A stretch of 64,000 nucleotides of DNA, taken from positions 1 to 64,000 of the forward strand of contig CAYUIG010000007.1 of assembly GCA_964444685.1 (NCBI GenBank), read 5' to 3'. This document shows, piece after piece, positions 8,221 through 17,173 of this stretch (its first letter is position 1; every line of letters starts with the position of its first letter). A model generated the notes under the pieces. That model was not told where the DNA came from. It saw only the letters and a list, made by a program, of their open reading frames with translations, and made no database searches. A program made the position numbers and the translations under genes. The DNA is from CAYUIG01 sp964444685 (GTDB taxonomy: Bacteria > Gemmatimonadota > Gemmatimonadetes > Longimicrobiales > RSA9).

Positions 8221-11166
8221 GTGGGTCCGGCGCGCATCCGGCATTCTGCGCGCGTGGGCACCCAGCGGAAGCCGAATCGGCGTGACCTGCCCGTCCTTCC
8301 AGGCGGCCCGGATCTCGAGCGCGCGCTGCGCCAGGCCGTGCGCGGCGAGGTCCGATTCGACGACGGGGAACGCGCACTCTATTCGACGGACGCGTCGAAC
8401 TACCGCCAGGTTCCGATCGGCGTCGTCGCTCCCGTCGACGCGGCGGACGTCGAGGCGGCGATCGCAGTGTGCCGCGAGCACGATGTGCCCGTGCTTCCCC
8501 GCGGCGCCGGCACCAGCCTCGCGGGCCAGGGCTGCAACGCGGCGGTCGTGCTCGACTTCAGCCGGCACATGGCCGGGACCCTGGAGGTCGATCCGGCACG
8601 ACGAATCGCACGCGTTCAGCCGGGCACCGTGCTCGACGATCTGCGACGCCCCACCGAGCGCGACCACGGCCTGACCTTCGGACCGGACCCGTCCACACAT
8701 AACCGCTGCACGTTCGGCGGGATGATCGGCAACAACGCGTGTGGCGCTCACTCGATCCTGACCGAGTTCTACGGGCCCGGTCCGCGCACGTCGGACAACC
8801 TGCACGAGCTCGACATCCTCACGTACGACGGTCTGCGCATGCGCGTGGGCCCGACGTCCGCCGCCGAACTCCAGAGCATCATCGAGGAAGGCGGCCGACG
8901 CGGCGAGATCTACGCCGGACTCAAGAAACTCGGAGACCAATACAAGGATCTGATCCGCACCCGCTTTCCGCAGATCCCGCGGCGCGTTTCCGGCTACGCG
9001 CTCGACGAGCTGCTCGAGGAGAACGGCTTCCACATCGCACGCGCACTCGCGGGCTCCGAAGGCACCTGCGTCACGATCCTCGAAGCCACCGTCGCGCTCG
9101 TGCCGTTCCCGCGGGAACGCACGCTGCTCGTGCTCGGCTTCCCCGATGTCTACATCGCGGCCGAGCACGTGCCCGCGGTGCGCGAGCACAGGCCGATCGC
9201 GATCGAGGGCATGGACGACGCGGTCCTGATCGCGCTCCGTCGCAAGGGCCTCGGACCGACCGATCCGCATCTCCTGCCCGACGGCAGAGGCTGGCTGCTC
9301 GTCGAGTTCGGCGGCGACACGCTCGACGAAGCGCAGGATCGCGCACGCGACCTGATGACCGCATTCGCGAAATTGAACGAGCCGCCGAGCATGAAGCTCG
9401 TAACCGATCCGCGCGAAGCCCGTCAGGTGTGGATCGTGCGCGAATCGGGGCTCGGCGCTACCGCATTCACACCGGGTGAACCGCCGACGTGGGAAGGCTG
9501 GGAGGACTCCGCGGTCGCACCGGAGAAGCTGGCCGACTACCTCCGTGAACTCCGGAAGCTGCTCGACCGATACGGCTACCGCGCGGCGCTGTACGGCCAT
9601 TTCGGTCACGCGCTCGTGCACAACCGCATCACCTTCGATCTCGTCACGGCCGACGGCATCGCGAAGTTCCGCTCCTTCCTGGAGGATGCCGCCGATCTGT
9701 GCGTGCGCTTCGGCGGCTCGCTGTCGGGCGAACACGGTGACGGCCAGGCGCGCGGCGAGCTGCTCGAGAAGATGTACGGCCCCGAGCTGATCCAGGCGTT
9801 CCGCGATTTCAAGGCGATCTGGGACCCGACGGGCCGCATGAACCCGGGCAAGCTCGTCGATCCCAACCCGCTCGACAGCGATCTGCGGCTCGGGCCGACC
9901 TACTCGCCGCCGAACCCGAGAACCCACTTCGCGTTTCCGCAGGACGGCGGCAGCTTCGCGCACGCGTCGCTCCGCTGCGTCGGCGTCGGCGAGTGCCGCA
10001 AGCGCGACTACGGCGTCATGTGTCCCAGCTACATGGTGACAGGCGAGGAAAAGCATTCGACGCGCGGTCGCGCGCGGCTGCTGTTCGAGATGCTGCGCGG
10101 CGAAACCGTCGCCGGCGGCTGGCGCGACGACCACGTACGCGAAGCCCTCGACCTCTGCCTCGCCTGCAAGGGCTGCAAGCACGAATGCCCCGTGAGCGTC
10201 GACATGGCCACGTACAAGGCCGAGTTCCTCGCGCACTACTACGAAGGACGCATGCGACCGCGCGGCGCGTACACCATGGGGTTGATCCACCGGTGGGCCG
10301 GCCTCGCGTCGCTCGCGCCGCGTCTCGCGAACGTCCTCGCGCGCGTGCCGGGCGTGAAGTTCGCAGCCGGCGTTGCAGCCGAGCGTACACTTCCACGATT
10401 TGCACCTCGCACCTTCCGCCGTTCCTGGCGACCCGGCCCGTCGCCGGAACCCGGAGGCGCGAAGCGTCGCCGCGTACTGCTGTGGACCGACACGTTCAAC
10501 AATCATTTCGAGCCGAACGTGCTGCACGCGGGCGCGGCCGTTCTCGAGACTGCGGGATTCGAGGTGGCGCTGCCGCCGAAGGGATTGTGCTGCGGCCGGC
10601 CGCTCTACGACTGGGGCATGCTGGACCGCGCGAAGCGGCAGCTCCGGCAGATCCTCGACGCGCTGCGCACCGACATTGAAGCCGGGACGCCGATCGTCGT
10701 GCTCGAGCCGAGCTGCGCCGCCGTCTTCCGCGATGAACTTGTCAATCTCTTCCCCGACGATGAGTCTGCGCAGCGTCTGATGAAGCAGACGCATCTGCTC
10801 GCCGAGTTCCTCGAGTCACAGGGCGCCGAAATTCCGCGCGTCGAACATGGCGTGCTGCTGCACGCACACTGCCATCAGCGCGCGCTCGGTGGCACCGCGA
10901 ACGAGGAACACCTCCTCGCCCGCGCGGGCGCGACCTGCACGGTGCTCGATTCCGGCTGCTGCGGCATGGCCGGCGCGTTCGGCTTCGACAAGGAGAAGTA
11001 CGACGTGTCGATGGCGATCGGCGAGCGCGTGCTGCTACCCGCGGTTCGCGCGGCTGCGGATGACATGGTGATCGTGACGGACGGCTTCAGCTGCCGCGAG
11101 CAGATCCGTCAGGGAACGGGTCGCCGAGCGGTGCACCTGGCCGAGGTGCTGGTTGGCCACGGATAG
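8221..11166 (+). CDS. FAD-binding and Fe-S-binding oxidoreductase (D-lactate/2-hydroxyacid dehydrogenase type)
   Basis: This is a large fused flavo-iron-sulfur dehydrogenase, up to 981 residues, of the kind that oxidises D-2-hydroxyacids such as D-lactate and passes electrons to quinone or cytochrome. Domains in order are FAD_binding_4 (about residues 60-210, with PRGAGTSLAGQG and GMIGNNACGAHS), FAD-oxidase C (about 230-550, with GHFGHALVHNRI and SGEHGDGQARGE), a ferredoxin-like pair of cysteine clusters (CVGVGECRKRDYGVMCPS and CLACKGCKHECP), and CCG domains (CCGRPLYDWG, HAHCHQRALGG, CCGMAGAFG). All expected ligands are present. The start is uncertain: GTG 8221 or GTG 8254, with no clear ribosome-binding site for either. 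Confidence 0.88.
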   Translation: MGPARIRHSARVGTQRKPNRRDLPVLPGGPDLERALRQAVRGEVRFDDGERALYSTDASNYRQVPIGVVAPVDAADVEAAIAVCREHDVPVLPRGAGTSLAGQGCNAAVVLDFSRHMAGTLEVDPARRIARVQPGTVLDDLRRPTERDHGLTFGPDPSTHNRCTFGGMIGNNACGAHSILTEFYGPGPRTSDNLHELDILTYDGLRMRVGPTSAAELQSIIEEGGRRGEIYAGLKKLGDQYKDLIRTRFPQIPRRVSGYALDELLEENGFHIARALAGSEGTCVTILEATVALVPFPRERTLLVLGFPDVYIAAEHVPAVREHRPIAIEGMDDAVLIALRRKGLGPTDPHLLPDGRGWLLVEFGGDTLDEAQDRARDLMTAFAKLNEPPSMKLVTDPREARQVWIVRESGLGATAFTPGEPPTWEGWEDSAVAPEKLADYLRELRKLLDRYGYRAALYGHFGHALVHNRITFDLVTADGIAKFRSFLEDAADLCVRFGGSLSGEHGDGQARGELLEKMYGPELIQAFRDFKAIWDPTGRMNPGKLVDPNPLDSDLRLGPTYSPPNPRTHFAFPQDGGSFAHASLRCVGVGECRKRDYGVMCPSYMVTGEEKHSTRGRARLLFEMLRGETVAGGWRDDHVREALDLCLACKGCKHECPVSVDMATYKAEFLAHYYEGRMRPRGAYTMGLIHRWAGLASLAPRLANVLARVPGVKFAAGVAAERTLPRFAPRTFRRSWRPGPSPEPGGAKRRRVLLWTDTFNNHFEPNVLHAGAAVLETAGFEVALPPKGLCCGRPLYDWGMLDRAKRQLRQILDALRTDIEAGTPIVVLEPSCAAVFRDELVNLFPDDESAQRLMKQTHLLAEFLESQGAEIPRVEHGVLLHAHCHQRALGGTANEEHLLARAGATCTVLDSGCCGMAGAFGFDKEKYDVSMAIGERVLLPAVRAAADDMVIVTDGFSCREQIRQGTGRRAVHLAEVLVGHG

Positions 11167-11253
11167 CCAGGAGGCTTGCGCCGCCTGAGCTGCCGGGCAA
11201 GGTTGGCTCCCGGCTGGCACGCAGTGGTAACTCCACATCTTCGAGAGGCGCCC

Positions 11254-12693
11254 ATGCGTGGCTTCGACTTCCGTTTCGCCGTTGTGCCCTGCGTCCTCCT
11301 GCTTGCCGTGGCGCCCCGGACGGCCCACGCCCAGACGGATCCTCCCAACATCGTCCTGTTCTTCCCGGACAACCTCGGCTGGGGCGAGGTCGGGGCGTAC
11401 GGCGGCGTGCGCGGCGTACCGACGCCGAACATCGACAGGATCGGCGCGGAAGGAATTCGCCTGACGAACTTCAACGTCGAGTACTCGTGCACCGTGTCGC
11501 GCATCGCGCTGCTGACGGGGCGCTACGCGGTGCGGACGGGCGGTTCGCAGGCTACGGGCATGACGCTGTGGGAGATCACGATCCCCGAGGCACTCGGGTC
11601 CATCGGCTACGCGACGGGGCTGTTCGGCAAGTGGCATGTCGGCGGCGACGACTGGATCGGCCGGCGCGAGCCGTCGCACCAGGGATTCGACGAGTGGTAC
11701 GGCATCCCGGGCACGAGCCACGTCGCGCAGTACACGAGCCTCAGGAGCTGGGACGCCGAGGACTTCCCCGCCGTGGTTCGATACGGGAACGAGGCGCCGT
11801 ACATATGGGAAGGCCGGGCCGGCGAGCCTGCGCGCAAGCTGGAGGAATTCGACCTCGACTCGCGCCGCACGATCGACCGGCAGGCAGTGACGCGCGGCAT
11901 TGCCTTCATGGAGCGAAACGTCGCCAGCAACCGGCCGTTCTTCCTTTACTATCCGATCACCCAGATCCACTTCCCGACGCTGCCACATCCGGACTTCGAC
12001 GGCACGACCGGCGCGGGCGACATCGGCGATTCGATGGCGGACGTCGACTACAACACCGGTCTCGTCCTCGACGCGATCGACAGGCTCGGGATCGCGGACA
12101 ACACCATCGTCATCTGGTGCACGGACAACGGCGCGGAGCAGCGCCGGCCGTGGCGCGGTTCGCCGGGCCCGTGGAACGGCTTCTACAACTCGTTCATGGA
12201 AGGCGGCATCCGCACGCCGTGCATGATTCGCTGGCCCGCACGCATCCCGGCAGGTCAGGTGTCCGACGAGATCGTGCACGAGGTCGACCTCTTCCCGACG
12301 CTCGCCGCAGCGGTCGGCGCGGACATCGTCCCGACGGATCGCGCGATCGATGGCGTGAACCAGCTTCCGTTCCTCGAAGGCCGCCAGCCGCATTCGAACC
12401 GCGAGAGCATCATCTTCCGCACGCAGAACGGCGAGGTACACGCGGTGAAATGGAAGGACTGGAAGTTCTGGTACCAGTTCCGCATCGAGCCCGGAGACCC
12501 GAATCCGAACGCGAGGATGCGACTCTTCCACCTGCGTACGGACCCACGCGAGGAAACCGACGTGCTGGCATTCAATCCGTGGCTGAAGAGCGTGGCCGAC
12601 AGCATCGTCGCCGCGTTCGAGGCCACGACGGTGCAGCACCCGCACGTGCCGCCGGGTGCAGCGGATCCGTACACGCCGCCGCGCGGCCAGTGA
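11254..12693 (+). CDS. secreted arylsulfatase-family protein with altered active-site motif
   Basis: This is a 479-residue sulfatase-fold hydrolase with a cleavable signal peptide (MRGFDFRFAVVPCVLLLAVA...AHAQ), so it is exported. Family marks include PNIVLFFPDNLGWGEVG, LFGKWHVGG and the metal site IVIWCTDNGAEQ. The formylglycine box reads SCTVSRIALLTGRY: Cys79 is present, but the canonical Cys-x-Pro-x-Arg has Val instead of Pro. The first metal pair is Asp-Asn rather than Asp-Asp. The ATG follows GAGAGG at a good distance. A small secreted-protein gene follows 14 bases later, probably in the same transcript. Sulfatase activity on an exogenous sulfate ester is the family expectation, not demonstrated here. 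Confidence 0.82.
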   Translation: MRGFDFRFAVVPCVLLLAVAPRTAHAQTDPPNIVLFFPDNLGWGEVGAYGGVRGVPTPNIDRIGAEGIRLTNFNVEYSCTVSRIALLTGRYAVRTGGSQATGMTLWEITIPEALGSIGYATGLFGKWHVGGDDWIGRREPSHQGFDEWYGIPGTSHVAQYTSLRSWDAEDFPAVVRYGNEAPYIWEGRAGEPARKLEEFDLDSRRTIDRQAVTRGIAFMERNVASNRPFFLYYPITQIHFPTLPHPDFDGTTGAGDIGDSMADVDYNTGLVLDAIDRLGIADNTIVIWCTDNGAEQRRPWRGSPGPWNGFYNSFMEGGIRTPCMIRWPARIPAGQVSDEIVHEVDLFPTLAAAVGADIVPTDRAIDGVNQLPFLEGRQPHSNRESIIFRTQNGEVHAVKWKDWKFWYQFRIEPGDPNPNARMRLFHLRTDPREETDVLAFNPWLKSVADSIVAAFEATTVQHPHVPPGAADPYTPPRGQ

Positions 12694-12707
12694 GCGGGAG
12701 CGAACGC

Positions 12708-13217
12708 ATGAGACCGCTCGTGATCGCAGTGGGCGTGGCCGCCGCCGTCCTCGGTTCCGACGCAGGAGCGCAGGAGCGGCCGGACTTCTCCGGCGAGTGG
12801 ACGGTCGCAACGGAGAGCCGGCGGGGGCCCGGCGAGTTCGGGAGCGGCTGGGGCCCGACGATCGAGATCGCACAGGACGCCGACACGCTCACGGTGCTGT
12901 GGCCCTTCTATTCGCCCGGGGATCTCCAGCCGCCGCTTCGCTACCGCTACGCGCTCGACGGCTCGGCGGTCACGACAACGATCCAAATGGGACGCGGCAT
13001 GCAGGAGCTGGTCTCGCGCGCATCATGGGATGGAAATGCGCTCGTCATCACGACGGTTCACGGCTTCGACCACCCGGCCGACGCCCACCGCGCGACGACC
13101 ACGGTGACGCGGATCCTGTCGCTCGAATCGCCGACGTCGCTGGTCGTGGAAACCAGGATCGACGGCGAGCCCGGCGGCCGGCCGACCGTGTCGCGATCGG
13201 TCTACACGCGAGGCTGA
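12708..13217 (+). CDS. secreted protein of unknown function
   Basis: This is a 169-residue protein with a signal peptide (MRPLVIAVGVAAAVLGSDAGAQ). The mature part is beta-rich and begins DFSGEWTVATESRRGPG, a style of opening shared by many small exported proteins of environmental bacteria whose function is not known. The sequence contains no catalytic motif that I can identify. It starts 14 bases after the sulfatase stop with GGGAG upstream, so it is probably cotranscribed with the sulfatase. Confidence 0.7.
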   Translation: MRPLVIAVGVAAAVLGSDAGAQERPDFSGEWTVATESRRGPGEFGSGWGPTIEIAQDADTLTVLWPFYSPGDLQPPLRYRYALDGSAVTTTIQMGRGMQELVSRASWDGNALVITTVHGFDHPADAHRATTTVTRILSLESPTSLVVETRIDGEPGGRPTVSRSVYTRG

Positions 13218-13286
13218 GGCCGTTGCGCTAACCCCCGACGCCGCCGTCTTTCGTCCGCATCGCTGGTTCGGCACGGGCCCGGAGGG

Positions 13287-13661
13287 TCAATCGAGGATCT
13301 TCCAGAACGAATCTTTCCGCGTGATCCGGCCGTTCTGGAACTCGAGCAGATCGACCCCGCGCACCTCGATTCGCCGGCCCGCCGTGGACGTGCCGGTCAG
13401 TGTCCACTCGGAGACGCCGAAGTCGCCGCATGCCCAGTGGCGATCGTCTCCGTAGTGCACGTCGGGGATTCCCTCGAACCGCCTGGCAAGGCCCGCTCTC
13501 ACCTCCTCGCGGCCGACGTGACGATCGCCGCGGGGCGGTGCCCCTCGCGGCATGTAGAAGACGCAGTCCTCCGCGAAGAACTCCATGATGGCGTCCAGGT
13601 CGTGGCGGTTGAAGGCATCGAGGAAGTCCTTCAGCACCTCGACGGTAACGTGTTCGGCCAT
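13287..13661 (-). CDS. SnoaL-like / NTF2-fold protein
   Basis: This is a 124-residue cone-shaped alpha+beta barrel protein of the SnoaL/ketosteroid-isomerase-like superfamily. The pattern is characteristic: a first helix VLKDFLDAFNRHDLDAIMEFFAEDC, then GREEVRAGLARRFEGIPDVHY, and the closing strands RGVDLLEFQNGRITRKDSFW. The fold is used for isomerases, cyclases, hydrolases and simple binding proteins, so no reaction can be assigned. It lies downstream of the DUF4180 gene on the same strand, with a 65-base gap. Confidence 0.8.
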   Translation of the reverse strand: MAEHVTVEVLKDFLDAFNRHDLDAIMEFFAEDCVFYMPRGAPPRGDRHVGREEVRAGLARRFEGIPDVHYGDDRHWACGDFGVSEWTLTGTSTAGRRIEVRGVDLLEFQNGRITRKDSFWKILD

Positions 13662-13726
13662 GTCCGTCTTCCTTCCTGCGCTGCGGGGGTCCGGCGTCGG
13701 AGAGCGCCTCGATGCACGGAACCTCG

Positions 13727-14053
13727 CTACGCCGATCGACCGGCCGCCAGCCAGGCGACGGCCGCCTCACGGTCCGGGAAGAACCGGAACGAAGCGCCCG
13801 CGTTGGCCTCGCGCGCGAACTCCCGGAACCGCTCCGAGCGCGTACCGAGGTCAGGCACGACGATGGCCATCCGGATGCCGTAGTTCACGAGCTTCTGCAC
13901 GAAGTCGCCGGCCACGCCGCTGCGCAGCTCGAAGAACCCCGCCGGCAGGGCGCTCTCCGCCACCAGGACCGCATCGACGTCGCGTTCGATGCAACGCGCG
14001 ATGAGATCCGCTGCATCCGTCCGTTCGCCCGTTTCGATCTCCATGTGCTGCAT
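13727..14053 (-). CDS. DUF4180 domain protein
   Basis: This is a 108-residue protein matching DUF4180: a first part with DAADLIARCIERDVDAVLV, the central block ALPAGFFELRSGVAGDFVQK, VNYGIRMAIVVPD, and a C-terminal FREFAREANAGASFRF. It has a SpoIIAA/STAS-like pattern and no known reaction. The start at 14053 follows GGAGGAG at eight bases, and the second ATG at 14044 is an alternative. It sits 38 bases downstream of the dehydrogenase stop on the same strand, and the group is probably read together. Confidence 0.75.
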   Translation of the reverse strand: MQHMEIETGERTDAADLIARCIERDVDAVLVAESALPAGFFELRSGVAGDFVQKLVNYGIRMAIVVPDLGTRSERFREFAREANAGASFRFFPDREAAVAWLAAGRSA

Positions 14054-14091
14054 CGCTCGTCTCCTCCTCCGCGCCCTCCGCGATCTCCGGC

Positions 14092-15501
14092 CTACGGAAA
14101 GATGCCCCGCTCGAGGTACATCCGTCCCACCTTCGCGATGGCCGACGCGAACGCCGCGGTCCGGAGATCCACGGAGCGCGACCGCGCCAGCTCCCGGATC
14201 TCGTGGTACGCGGTGATCATCGTGTCCTCGAGTCCGGAGTCCACGAGTGCGCGCTCGTCCGCGCCGGCGGACGCCTCGCGCAGGGTGTCGGCGGGGAAGC
14301 GTCGCCCCGTGAGATCCTCGACGGCGCGCAGGATGCGCAGGTTGCTGCCCTGCTCGAAGCGGCGGGCCATCCTCCCGAACCGCACGTGCGACAGGTTCTT
14401 CACCCATTCGAAGTAGGAGACCGTCACGCCGCCCGCGTTGAGATAGATGTCGGGCAGTACGAGCACGCCGCGCGCGACCAGCTTTTCCGATGCGCTCGCC
14501 GTGGTGGGGCCGTTGGCGCCCTCGGCCACGATGCGCGCGCGGATGCGGTCGACGTTCTCGTCCGTGATCTGGTTCTCGAGTGCCGCCGGGACGAGGATGT
14601 CACACTCGAGTTCGAGGGCTTCGGCCGTGTTGGGGATGTCGGTGGCGCCGGGGAAACCGAGGATGGAGCCGGTCTCCCGGCGATGCGCCATCACGGCCTC
14701 GAGATCGAGCCCCTTCTCCGAATGGATGGCGCCCTCGATCTCGGCGAGGCCCGTAAGTAGTGCACCGCCCTGCTGGAGGTACATCGCGGCGTGGTATCCC
14801 ACGTTGCCGAGTCCCTGCACGACCACGCGCTTCCCTTCGAGTCCCGGCGACAGCCCGAGCTGTTTCATGTCCTCATCGCTCGAGCACGCCTCGCGAATCC
14901 CGAAGTAGACGCCGCGGCCCGTCGCCTCGGCGCGGCCGCGGATGCCGCCGAGCGGGATCGGTTTGCCCGTCACGCAGCCGGCGGCATCGATCTGCGCGGG
15001 TGCGAGCGCGGTGAAGGTGTCGACGATCCATGCCATTTCGCGCGCGCCCGTGCCGTAGTCCGGGGCGGGCACGTCGGAGGCCGGTCCGATCAGGTTGCGG
15101 CTGAACAGCTCGAAGACATAGCGGCGCGTGACCCGCTCGAGCTCGGCTTCGGAATACTGCGACGTGTCGATGCGCACGCCGCCCTTCGCGCCGCCGAACG
15201 GTACGTCCACGAGCGCACACTTGTAGGTCATGAGCGCCGCCAGCGCGGCGACCTCATCCTCGTTCACCATCATCGCGTATCGGATGCCGCCCTTGGACGG
15301 CAGCTTGTGCACGCTGTGCTGGGCGCGCCACGCATGGATCACCTCGATCCGGCCGTCGTCACGCCGGAGCGGAAAGCTGACGCGGTACACGCTGTTGCAC
15401 GCACGGATCTGCTCGAGCAGACCCGCCTTCAACCCCGTCAGCGGCGCGGCCCGATCGAAGTGCTGGTCGACCTGCTCGAAGAACCGGATCTTCCCGCTCA
15501 T
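14092..15501 (-). CDS. Glu/Leu/Phe/Val dehydrogenase, probably glutamate dehydrogenase
   Basis: This is a 469-residue cytoplasmic enzyme interconverting glutamate and 2-oxoglutarate plus ammonia. The N-terminal domain shows the substrate loops KLPSKGGIRYAMMVNEDEVAALA and the catalytic-lysine segment VPFGGAKGGVRID, followed by the aspartate-bearing DVPAPDYGTGAREMAW. The Rossmann motif VVVQGLGNVGYHAA is followed by VAEGANGPTT and LPDIYLNAGGVTVSYFEW. Length and motif spacing match the hexameric family. Branched-chain amino acid specificity is less likely but possible. ATG 15501 follows GAGGAG at five bases. The gene is divergent from a PLP decarboxylase across a 118-base region containing a dyad. 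Confidence 0.9.
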   Translation of the reverse strand: MSGKIRFFEQVDQHFDRAAPLTGLKAGLLEQIRACNSVYRVSFPLRRDDGRIEVIHAWRAQHSVHKLPSKGGIRYAMMVNEDEVAALAALMTYKCALVDVPFGGAKGGVRIDTSQYSEAELERVTRRYVFELFSRNLIGPASDVPAPDYGTGAREMAWIVDTFTALAPAQIDAAGCVTGKPIPLGGIRGRAEATGRGVYFGIREACSSDEDMKQLGLSPGLEGKRVVVQGLGNVGYHAAMYLQQGGALLTGLAEIEGAIHSEKGLDLEAVMAHRRETGSILGFPGATDIPNTAEALELECDILVPAALENQITDENVDRIRARIVAEGANGPTTASASEKLVARGVLVLPDIYLNAGGVTVSYFEWVKNLSHVRFGRMARRFEQGSNLRILRAVEDLTGRRFPADTLREASAGADERALVDSGLEDTMITAYHEIRELARSRSVDLRTAAFASAIAKVGRMYLERGIFP

Positions 15502-15553
15502 GACACTCCTCGAAAGTGATCGTGAGCCACCGTATCCGTCCGGGTCGGCGGAA

Positions 15554-15568
15554 GCAAGACCGTCTTGC
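15554..15568. promoter_or_regulatory. 15-bp perfect dyad in the divergent gdh/decarboxylase promoter region
   Basis: GCAAGAC and GTCTTGC face each other around a single central base. The dyad lies in the 118-base divergent region between the glutamate dehydrogenase and the PLP decarboxylase, near mid-way. Its size and symmetry suit an operator for a dimeric repressor or activator shared by the two genes. The regulator is not identified in the window. Confidence 0.4.
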
Positions 15569-15619
15569 CGGCGGTTTGGCGCATACGCATCGTGAAGCCC
15601 TTCACCGAACGGGAGGAGC

Positions 15620-17110
15620 ATGACGAAGCAAGGGCCGGCACCGGTTGCCGACCTCGACTGGGACGGGGAGCGGGCACGCGCGCTGGGCGCCGCCGCGATC
15701 GATCTGTGGGGCGAGCTGCTGGATCGTTTGCGCGCGCTACCGATCGGCCTGCGCACGAGCGCAGAGGAAGTGCGTGCGCTCGTCACGCGTGACATTCCGG
15801 ACGAACCCACGGACATCGACGAGCTCGTCGATCACCTGCGCACGCTCATCTTCGACGCCACCACGCGGACGGGACACCCGGCGTTCGTCGCCTATATCAG
15901 CGGCTCGGGCACGATTCCCGGCGCAGCGGCCGACCTGATCGCTGCGGCGATCAACCAGAACGTCGGCGGCGCGCGCCTCTCTCCCGGTGCGACCGAGATC
16001 GAGCAGCACCTGATGAAGTGGTTCGCGGGACGGCTCGGCCTGCCCCCAACTGCTGGCGGACTGCTCACGTCAGGCGGCGCGATGGCCAACTTCATCGGCC
16101 TGAAGGCCGCGCGGGATGCGCGGTGCGGTTTCGACATCCGCGCGCACGGCGTGCGTGCGGGCCCGCCACTCGCGATCTACGTCTCCGACGAAGTGCACGT
16201 CGTGAACGACCGCGCCGCGGACATGCTCGGCCTCGGCCGTGAGGCCGTCCGTCGCATTCCCACCGATGAAGCGCAGCGCATGCGAACCGATGCGCTCCAG
16301 GATGCCATCCTGCGTGATCTCGCCACCGGTGTCCGCCCGATCGCGGTCGTTGCGACGGCGGGGACGGTCGGCACCGGCGCGATCGACCCGCTCGACGCGA
16401 TCGCGGACATCGCGCAGAAGCACGGACTCTGGCTGCACGTGGACGGCGCGTACGGCGGCATCGCAGCCATGGTGGACTTGCTCAAGCCGGCGTTCAAAGG
16501 CATTGAGCGCGCGGACTCGATCGCATTCGACCCGCACAAGTGGCTGTACACGCCGCACTCCGGTGGCGGCGTCGTCGTCCGCGACATGCGACACCTCGCC
16601 GACAGCTTCTCCGTCAACCCGAGCTACATCTACGACGACCCGGAGATCACGCGCCGCGGCCCCGACTACCTGAACTTCGGACCGCAGTTCTCGCGCGGAT
16701 TCCAGGCGTTGAAGGTGTGGATCTCACTACTCGCGCACGGCTGGGCCGCGTACTCGCGCAGGATCGCGCACGACGTCGAGCTGGCGCGCTGGCTCTACGA
16801 GCGCGCCGCCGAGCGGCCAGAGTTCGAGCCTATCGGCCCGCCGCCCGAGCTGTCGATCGCGTGTTTCCGCTACGTCCCGCCCGACGCGCGCGATGATGAG
16901 GAATACCTGAACAAGCTCAACGAACAGCTCATGCTCGAACTCCAGCTCGACGGTCGCGTGTATCCGTCGAACGCCGTAGTCGGCGGCCGCTTCGCCATCC
17001 GCGCATGCATCGTGAATTTCCGTACCGAGGCGGAAGACCTCGAGCGACTGCTCGACGTGGCTGCGGAGATCGGCGCGAGGCTCCACGCGAACGGTCCCCG
17101 GCGACCCTGA
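15620..17110 (+). CDS. PLP-dependent group II amino acid decarboxylase
   Basis: This is a 496-residue cytoplasmic pyridoxal-phosphate enzyme of the aromatic-L-amino-acid/glutamate decarboxylase group. It contains HPAFVAYISGSGTIPG, the cofactor-contacting GGLLTSGGAMANF, the strand VVATAGTVGTGAIDP, the PLP aspartate in LHVDGAYGG, and the Schiff-base lysine (about K307) in AFDPHKWLYTP. It removes the carboxyl group of an amino acid, probably an aromatic one. Glutamate or aspartate cannot be excluded from sequence alone. The start is supported by GGGAGGAG immediately upstream. It is divergent from the glutamate dehydrogenase. Confidence 0.87.
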   Translation: MTKQGPAPVADLDWDGERARALGAAAIDLWGELLDRLRALPIGLRTSAEEVRALVTRDIPDEPTDIDELVDHLRTLIFDATTRTGHPAFVAYISGSGTIPGAAADLIAAAINQNVGGARLSPGATEIEQHLMKWFAGRLGLPPTAGGLLTSGGAMANFIGLKAARDARCGFDIRAHGVRAGPPLAIYVSDEVHVVNDRAADMLGLGREAVRRIPTDEAQRMRTDALQDAILRDLATGVRPIAVVATAGTVGTGAIDPLDAIADIAQKHGLWLHVDGAYGGIAAMVDLLKPAFKGIERADSIAFDPHKWLYTPHSGGGVVVRDMRHLADSFSVNPSYIYDDPEITRRGPDYLNFGPQFSRGFQALKVWISLLAHGWAAYSRRIAHDVELARWLYERAAERPEFEPIGPPPELSIACFRYVPPDARDDEEYLNKLNEQLMLELQLDGRVYPSNAVVGGRFAIRACIVNFRTEAEDLERLLDVAAEIGARLHANGPRRP

Positions 17111-17173
17111 GGCGTCACAGGGATCCACGAAGATCTCGTTTATCCGTGACCCGGATGGCCTGTGCCCCGCGCG

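Noticed and set aside
8113..10794. Long minus-strand open frame opposite the FAD/Fe-S dehydrogenase
   Set aside because: It is antisense to a gene with all catalytic motifs, its composition is arginine/alanine-rich, and no domain or ribosome site is seen.
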